From Flavobacterium sp. (GTDB lineage Bacteria; Bacteroidota; Bacteroidia; Flavobacteriales; Flavobacteriaceae), in contig NZ_JAIWOF010000063.1 of the NCBI RefSeq assembly GCF_020217025.1, positions 1-10,000 of the forward strand: 10,000 bases of DNA, written 5' to 3'. How positions within the stretch are numbered: the first letter of the stretch is position 1; each line of letters begins with the position of its first letter. Position numbers and translations under genes: made by a program. Under the pieces are notes generated by a model. It saw nothing but the letters and a program-made list of their open reading frames with translations, made no database searches and was not told the origin of the DNA. Shown here piece after piece: positions 6,628 to 10,000 of the stretch.

Positions 6628-7242
6628 ATGGGTAAAAAAAGAGGTGCACCGCCAGAAGTGAATGCAGGTTCTATGGCAGATATTGCATTCTTACTTTTAA
6701 TTTTCTTTTTAGTTACTACCACAATTGGAGTAGATCAAGGAATTAATAGACTCTTACCTCGTTATGAAGAGAACCCACCTGTTCCACCTATTAATGAAAG
6801 AAATATTTTAACAGTTTTAGTTAATAAAGACAATCAGTTACTTGTTGAAGAGAAATTGGTTGACCTTAAGGACTTAAGACAAACTGCTATTGATTTTCTT
6901 GAAAATAATGGAAAAGGAACATGTTCATATTGTAATGGAAAAAAAGATCCAAATTCATCTGACGGACCTGATGAAGCGGTAATTTCATTAAATAATGACG
7001 GGCAAACTACTTATGAAACGTATATCGCAGTACAAAATGAATTAGTAGCTGCATATAACTTTTTAAGAGATAGAGAATGTAAGAAGCGTTACGGTATGAC
7101 TTTTACAGAAATGGAATACATTTATAATGATCCAGCTTCTAAAGCTACCGAAGGTTTGGTTGAAGATTTAGAACCAAAAGTTAAAAAGATTCAAGAATTG
7201 TTTCCAATGAGACTTTCAGAAGCAGAGCCAAAAAAACAATAA
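6628..7242 (+). CDS. exbD: ExbD/TolR-family protein, long form with periplasmic cysteines (exbD-1)
   Basis: Predicted 204 residues, longer than E. coli ExbD (about 141). It has a short basic cytoplasmic tail, one TM helix with the family signature AGSMADIAFLLLIFFLVTTT (13-32) including the conserved proton-carrying Asp (D18, equivalent to D25 of E. coli ExbD), then a periplasmic domain. After RLLPRYEENPPVPP comes ILTVLVNKDNQLLVE (60-74), the usual start of the ExbD periplasmic fold. An insert at about 96-115 holds a CxxC pair (C99, C102, in GTCSYCNGKKDP), and a third Cys is at C151. These could form a disulfide or bind a metal; they are absent from E. coli ExbD. EAVISLNNDGQTTYETYIAV (116-135) resumes the core. 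It pairs with ExbB as the rotor/stator partner. It is one of two adjacent exbD genes, 17 bp before the second. Confidence 0.92.
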   Translation: MGKKRGAPPEVNAGSMADIAFLLLIFFLVTTTIGVDQGINRLLPRYEENPPVPPINERNILTVLVNKDNQLLVEEKLVDLKDLRQTAIDFLENNGKGTCSYCNGKKDPNSSDGPDEAVISLNNDGQTTYETYIAVQNELVAAYNFLRDRECKKRYGMTFTEMEYIYNDPASKATEGLVEDLEPKVKKIQELFPMRLSEAEPKKQ

Positions 7243-7259
7243 TATAATATTAAGAAAGT

Positions 7260-7733
7260 ATGTCTAAATTTAAAAAGAAAAGTACAGGTGATACTCCTGC
7301 GATTTCAACAGCGTCTTTACCTGATATTGTATTTATGCTTTTGTTCTTCTTCATGACAGCTACCACTATGAAAGATAGTGACTTGAAAATTGAAAATACA
7401 TTGCCAAAAGCTAACCAAACTGCAAAATTGCACAAAAAAGAGTTTGTAATGTATATTTACGCTGGTAAACCAAGTGAGCGCTATAGAGCAACTCTTGGAG
7501 GTTCAGATCGTATTCAATTAGCTGATAAGATGGCTTCGCCAGCTGACATTAGAAATTTTGTAATTTCTGAGAGAGCTCAGCGAAATTCTGACGATGAAAA
7601 GTATCTTACTGCATCTTTAAAAATTGATAAAAATGTGAAGATGGGTTTGGTAAGTGCTATCAAGTTAGAATTACGTAAAATAGAACAATTGAAAGTTAAT
7701 TATACAACAACACAAGGAAATCCTGTTGAATAG
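7260..7733 (+). CDS. exbD: ExbD/TolR-family protein, second copy (exbD-2)
   Basis: Predicted 157 residues. A basic N-terminal tail (MSKFKKK) leads into one TM helix, ASLPDIVFMLLFFFMTATT (18-36), with the essential Asp at D22. The periplasmic domain follows, with EFVMYIYAGKP starting the fold, DIRNFVISERAQRN as the expected helix and TASLKIDKNVKMGLVSAIKLELRK as the C-terminal part. There is no cysteine, unlike the neighbouring copy, and the two are clearly diverged, so they are likely to be non-identical partners in one complex rather than a recent duplication. ExbD acts as a dimer inside the ExbB pentamer, so a heterodimer of the two products is a reasonable inference. It is the last gene before the terminator at 7752-7780, which marks the end of the exbB operon. 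No tonB follows. Confidence 0.92.
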   Translation: MSKFKKKSTGDTPAISTASLPDIVFMLLFFFMTATTMKDSDLKIENTLPKANQTAKLHKKEFVMYIYAGKPSERYRATLGGSDRIQLADKMASPADIRNFVISERAQRNSDDEKYLTASLKIDKNVKMGLVSAIKLELRKIEQLKVNYTTTQGNPVE

Positions 7734-7751
7734 TATTTTTATTTTATAAAT

Positions 7752-7780
7752 AAAAAGGTACGCATTTGCGTACCTTTTTT
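7752..7780 (+). terminator. intrinsic terminator of the exbB operon
   Basis: A perfect 12-bp inverted repeat pairs 7752-7763 with 7768-7779 around the loop ATTT; the core is GGTACGC/GCGTACC. The right arm runs into a T tract. It starts 18 bp after the exbD-2 stop. The A-rich left arm makes it potentially active on both strands. Confidence 0.92.
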
Positions 7781-7804
7781 TATTATTTTTATAAAAAAAA
7801 TATA

Positions 7805-8464
7805 ATGCGATTACTAGTATCTCTTTTTTTCATTTTTTTTGTATCAATTGGTTTTTCTCAATCTGAGACAAAGCCTGTTGTAGATTCTCTTTTTAGAGAG
7901 GATCAATTTTATGTTTCGATATCATACAATATTTTACAAAAAACACCTGATAATTTTAATCAGTATTCATTTTCAACAGGTTTATCAGCTGGTTTTTTAA
8001 GAGATTTTCCTATTTCTGAAAACAGACATTGGGCCATTGCTCCCGGTATTGGTTATTCGTTTAATGATTTAAAACAAAATATTGATTTTTCTTCTATTTC
8101 CGACAATACATCTACAGAGATTGTTAAAAGTAGAATTCTATTACATTATCTTGATTTCCCTTTAGAAATTCGTTGGCGAAATGCGACTCCAGATAGTCAT
8201 AAATTTTGGAGAATTTATGGAGGTTTTATGGCAAGTTATTTAATCAATGGTAAGTTTAAATATGAAGGAGATTTAGGTTCTGGAACAGAAAATATAAATG
8301 ATTTGTTGAATAAATTTCAATACGCCACGTATTTAACTTTCGGATTTAATACTTGGAATGCCTATATTCATTACGGTTTAAATCCTTTTTTTGATAAAAA
8401 TAAAACAGCCACGGAAAACAATGTAACTACATTGAAAATTGGTTTGATGTTTTATATTTTATAA
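7805..8464 (+). CDS. PorT-like outer-membrane beta-barrel protein
   Basis: Predicted 219 residues. I choose the ATG at 7805 because it is followed at once by a good signal peptide (MRLLVSLFFIFFVSIGFS, cleavage near residue 18). The frame is also open upstream to a TTG at 7766, but that codon lies inside the terminator hairpin and would hide the signal peptide behind 13 polar and aromatic residues. The mature part alternates polar and aromatic residues typical of beta strands (QFYVSISYNI, FSTGLSAGFLRDF, WAIAPGIGYSF, LDFPLEIRWRN, FWRIYGGFMASYLI, YATYLTFGFN, AYIHYGLNPFF) and ends in the strand TLKIGLMFYIL. This fits the PorT/OMP beta-barrel family (type PF13568) of Bacteroidota. PorT proper belongs to the type IX secretion system, but I see no evidence that this paralog does. 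It lies 71 bp after exbD-2, separated by a terminator, and overlaps the opposing gene by 6 bp. Confidence 0.82.
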   Translation: MRLLVSLFFIFFVSIGFSQSETKPVVDSLFREDQFYVSISYNILQKTPDNFNQYSFSTGLSAGFLRDFPISENRHWAIAPGIGYSFNDLKQNIDFSSISDNTSTEIVKSRILLHYLDFPLEIRWRNATPDSHKFWRIYGGFMASYLINGKFKYEGDLGSGTENINDLLNKFQYATYLTFGFNTWNAYIHYGLNPFFDKNKTATENNVTTLKIGLMFYIL

Positions 8465-9070
8465 CCAATATTGATACAAAAACAACTGTGGTCCAGCTCC
8501 AATTATTATTCCTGCAATAAGTTCTGGATACGTATGTGCTTTCATATATAAACGTGAAGAGGCTACTAAACCAATACTAACAATACAAAATGCCACAAGA
8601 TTTATAAAAGGAAGTTGGTAATACATGCACAGGCCAAAAATAAAGCACGTTAAGGCACTAATTCCAATCATATGTAAACTGGCTTTGAATTTTAAAATAA
8701 CGCTAGCTAAAACGATTACACTACTTAAAAAGCCACCAAGAAAAAAGAAATACAATTCTGCAACAGTATCTTTTGAAACACTGAATTTTATTAAAATAAA
8801 TAATAAAATAGCTTGAACAGCTATTGGCATTTTTCTCTCGCTAATGCTGGCTTCAGTAAATGAAGAAACAACTCCTAAAGATCGAAATAGAAAATACATT
8901 GATAACGGTAACAACAAAGTTAAAATCGTAACTTGAACTAGTGTTACTATTATTTGGGACTTGTAAAAGAAAGAATTGGCAATTAAAAAAAAAAATAAAG
9001 TGCCATATAAAGACACAAATATGGGATGAAAAATATAGGAAAAAACAGGTAATATTTTTTTTAAATCCAT
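8459..9070 (-). CDS. PAP2-like integral membrane protein with altered catalytic motifs
   Basis: Predicted 203 residues with about six hydrophobic helices. Two blocks recall the PAP2 (type 2 phosphatidate phosphatase) superfamily: ASLHMIG (130-136), in the position of the PSGH motif with H133, and SSRLYMKAHTYPELIAG (171-187), which matches SR-x5-H-x3-D except that the final Asp is Glu (S172, R173, H179, E183). The first motif, K-x6-RP, is poorly kept; SERKMP (77-82) is the nearest candidate. In active PAP2 enzymes these residues remove phosphate from lipid phosphates such as undecaprenyl diphosphate at the membrane surface. Similar divergent PAP2-like proteins occur in Bacteroidota, as far as I recall. 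Whether this one is catalytic is open. Its ATG lies 4 bp after the rpoN stop, so it is probably co-transcribed with rpoN, and its 3' end overlaps the beta-barrel gene by 6 bp tail-to-tail. Confidence 0.7.
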   Translation of the reverse strand: MDLKKILPVFSYIFHPIFVSLYGTLFFFLIANSFFYKSQIIVTLVQVTILTLLLPLSMYFLFRSLGVVSSFTEASISERKMPIAVQAILLFILIKFSVSKDTVAELYFFFLGGFLSSVIVLASVILKFKASLHMIGISALTCFIFGLCMYYQLPFINLVAFCIVSIGLVASSRLYMKAHTYPELIAGIIIGAGPQLFLYQYWL

Positions 9071-9074
9071 ATTC

Positions 9075-10000
9075 TTAGATTTTTTTTCTCAAACGTGCTA
9101 CAGGGATATCTAGTTGTTCGCGGTATTTTGCGATGGTTCTTCTAGCAATTGGATAACCTCTTTCTTTCAAAATTTCCGCTAACTGATCATCTGGTAAAGG
9201 TTTTCTTTTATCTTCTTCCGAAATAACTTGTTGTAAGATATTTTTAATTTCGATAGTTGAAACTTCTTCACCTTGATCGTTTGTCATCGATTCACTAAAG
9301 AATTCTTTGATTAGTTTTGTTCCGTATGGTGTATCAACATATTTGCTATTGGCTACACGAGAAACCGTTGAAATATCCAATCCTACCATATCAGCGATAT
9401 CTTTTAGAATCATCGGACGAAGTTTGGTTTCTTCTCCTTCTAAAAAGTATTCTTGCTGATAAAACATTATCGCATTCATGGTCACATACAATGTTTCCTG
9501 ACGTTGTTTAATCGCATCAATGAACCATTTTGCCGAATCTAATTTTTGCTTGATAAATTGCACTGCATCTTTCTGCGAACTCGATTTTTCAGAAGTGTCT
9601 TTATAACTCTGTAACATTTCCTGATAATCTTTAGAAACGTGCAATTCTGGTGCATTTCTTCCGTTTAACGAAAGTTCTAGCTCGCCATCAACAATTCGAA
9701 TGGTAAAATCAGGAACAATATGTTCTACCGCTTTTTGATTGCCATCGAAACTTCCTCCTGGTTTCGGATTTAGTTTTTCAATTTCATCAATAGCTTTGCG
9801 TAATTGCTGTTGGGAAACATCGAATTTTTGTAGTAATTTATCGTAATGTTTTTTGGTAAAAGCATCAAATTGTTGCTCAATCACATTAATAGCTAAACTA
9901 ATCGAATCCGATGGTGTTTTGTGTTTTAATTGCAGCAACAAACATTCTTGTAAATCGCGTGCACCCACACCTGCTGGCTCTAAGTCTTGAACTAAATGTA
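9075..10000 (-). CDS. rpoN: RNA polymerase sigma-54 factor RpoN (C-terminal ~2/3, 5' end outside window)
   Basis: The minus-strand frame is open from the TAA at 9075-9077 to the window edge, at least 307 codons; full RpoN is about 480-490. A GTG at 9968 is not the start, because upstream residues LVQDLEPAGV continue into GARDLQECLLLQL, the core-binding domain signature of sigma-54. Further on come the conserved LNPKPGG segment, a helix-turn-helix region (IADMVGLDISTVSRVANSKYV, at about 9325-9387) and, near the C-terminus, the RpoN box ARRTIAKYRE (9117-9146), which reads the -24 promoter element. It ends RKKI. RpoN directs RNA polymerase to -24/-12 promoters and needs AAA+ activators; none is encoded in this window. 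The PAP2-like gene follows 4 bp after its stop, suggesting a shared transcript. Confidence 0.96.
   Translation of the reverse strand, partial: HLVQDLEPAGVGARDLQECLLLQLKHKTPSDSISLAINVIEQQFDAFTKKHYDKLLQKFDVSQQQLRKAIDEIEKLNPKPGGSFDGNQKAVEHIVPDFTIRIVDGELELSLNGRNAPELHVSKDYQEMLQSYKDTSEKSSSQKDAVQFIKQKLDSAKWFIDAIKQRQETLYVTMNAIMFYQQEYFLEGEETKLRPMILKDIADMVGLDISTVSRVANSKYVDTPYGTKLIKEFFSESMTNDQGEEVSTIEIKNILQQVISEEDKRKPLPDDQLAEILKERGYPIARRTIAKYREQLDIPVARLRKKI

Noticed and set aside
7766..7804. A TTG-initiated N-terminal extension of the beta-barrel gene
   Set aside because: The TTG and the next codons lie in the loop and right arm of the terminator hairpin, and the extension would precede a textbook signal peptide that starts at the ATG at 7805.
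7805..8464. Calling the beta-barrel gene porT/sprT of the type IX secretion system
   Set aside because: Only the barrel family fits; no other secretion-system gene is nearby, and the family has several paralogs per genome.
9966..9968. GTG at 9966-9968 (minus strand) as the start of rpoN
   Set aside because: The upstream codons read LEPAGV, part of the conserved sigma-54 core-binding segment, so the gene continues beyond the window.

Overview
The window is AT-rich and reads as a chromosomal segment of a member of the Bacteroidota, most likely Flavobacterium or a close relative. The reasons are the low GC content, start codons preceded by A-rich sequence rather than Shine-Dalgarno motifs, Bacteroidota-type -7 promoter elements (TAnnTTTG), a tRNA without an encoded CCA end, and a gene set (duplicated ExbD, PorT-type beta-barrel, TetA-like carrier, PlsB-like acyltransferase with type I asparaginase) that I associate with flavobacteria. 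That placement is inference; no rRNA gene or other direct taxonomic marker is present.

Layout, left to right. (1) The 3' end of an unrecognised plus-strand gene (to 299), closed by a strong intrinsic terminator. (2) A TetA-like MFS carrier (386-1606, +), whose stop codon abuts the stop of a small retropepsin-like aspartic protease on the minus strand (1607-2044). (3) A 68-bp divergent promoter region, then a plus-strand run: TatD-family metal hydrolase (2113-2880), PlsB-like acyltransferase (2943-4082) and type I L-asparaginase ansA (4069-5100), the last two overlapping by 14 bp. (4) A tRNA-Ser(GGA) gene (5176-5263). (5) A tightly packed energy-transduction operon: exbB (5348), an uncharacterised four-TM protein (6193), exbD-1 (6628) and exbD-2 (7260), ending in a perfect 12-bp terminator hairpin. 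(6) A PorT-like outer-membrane beta-barrel gene (7805-8464, +). (7) Converging from the right on the minus strand, the 3' part of rpoN (sigma-54, running off the window end) followed 4 bp later by a divergent PAP2-like membrane protein (9070-8459), which overlaps the barrel gene tail-to-tail by 6 bp.

Functionally, the exbB-exbD-exbD block encodes an inner-membrane proton-driven motor of the TonB-ExbBD type. No tonB is present in the window, so the motor must use a TonB encoded elsewhere or serve another partner. The beta-barrel gene next door fits an envelope theme but has its own transcription boundary. The other genes are housekeeping (RNA/DNA end processing, phospholipid acylation, asparagine catabolism, alternative sigma factor).

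There is no mobile element, CRISPR array, phage gene or recognisable defence locus. Every gene-free stretch is shorter than 100 bp. I do not see a clearly new system; the best candidates for a closer look are the four-TM protein inside the ExbBD operon, the periplasmic cysteines of ExbD-1, the altered active/allosteric residues of the asparaginase, and the altered catalytic motifs of the PAP2-like and acyltransferase proteins.
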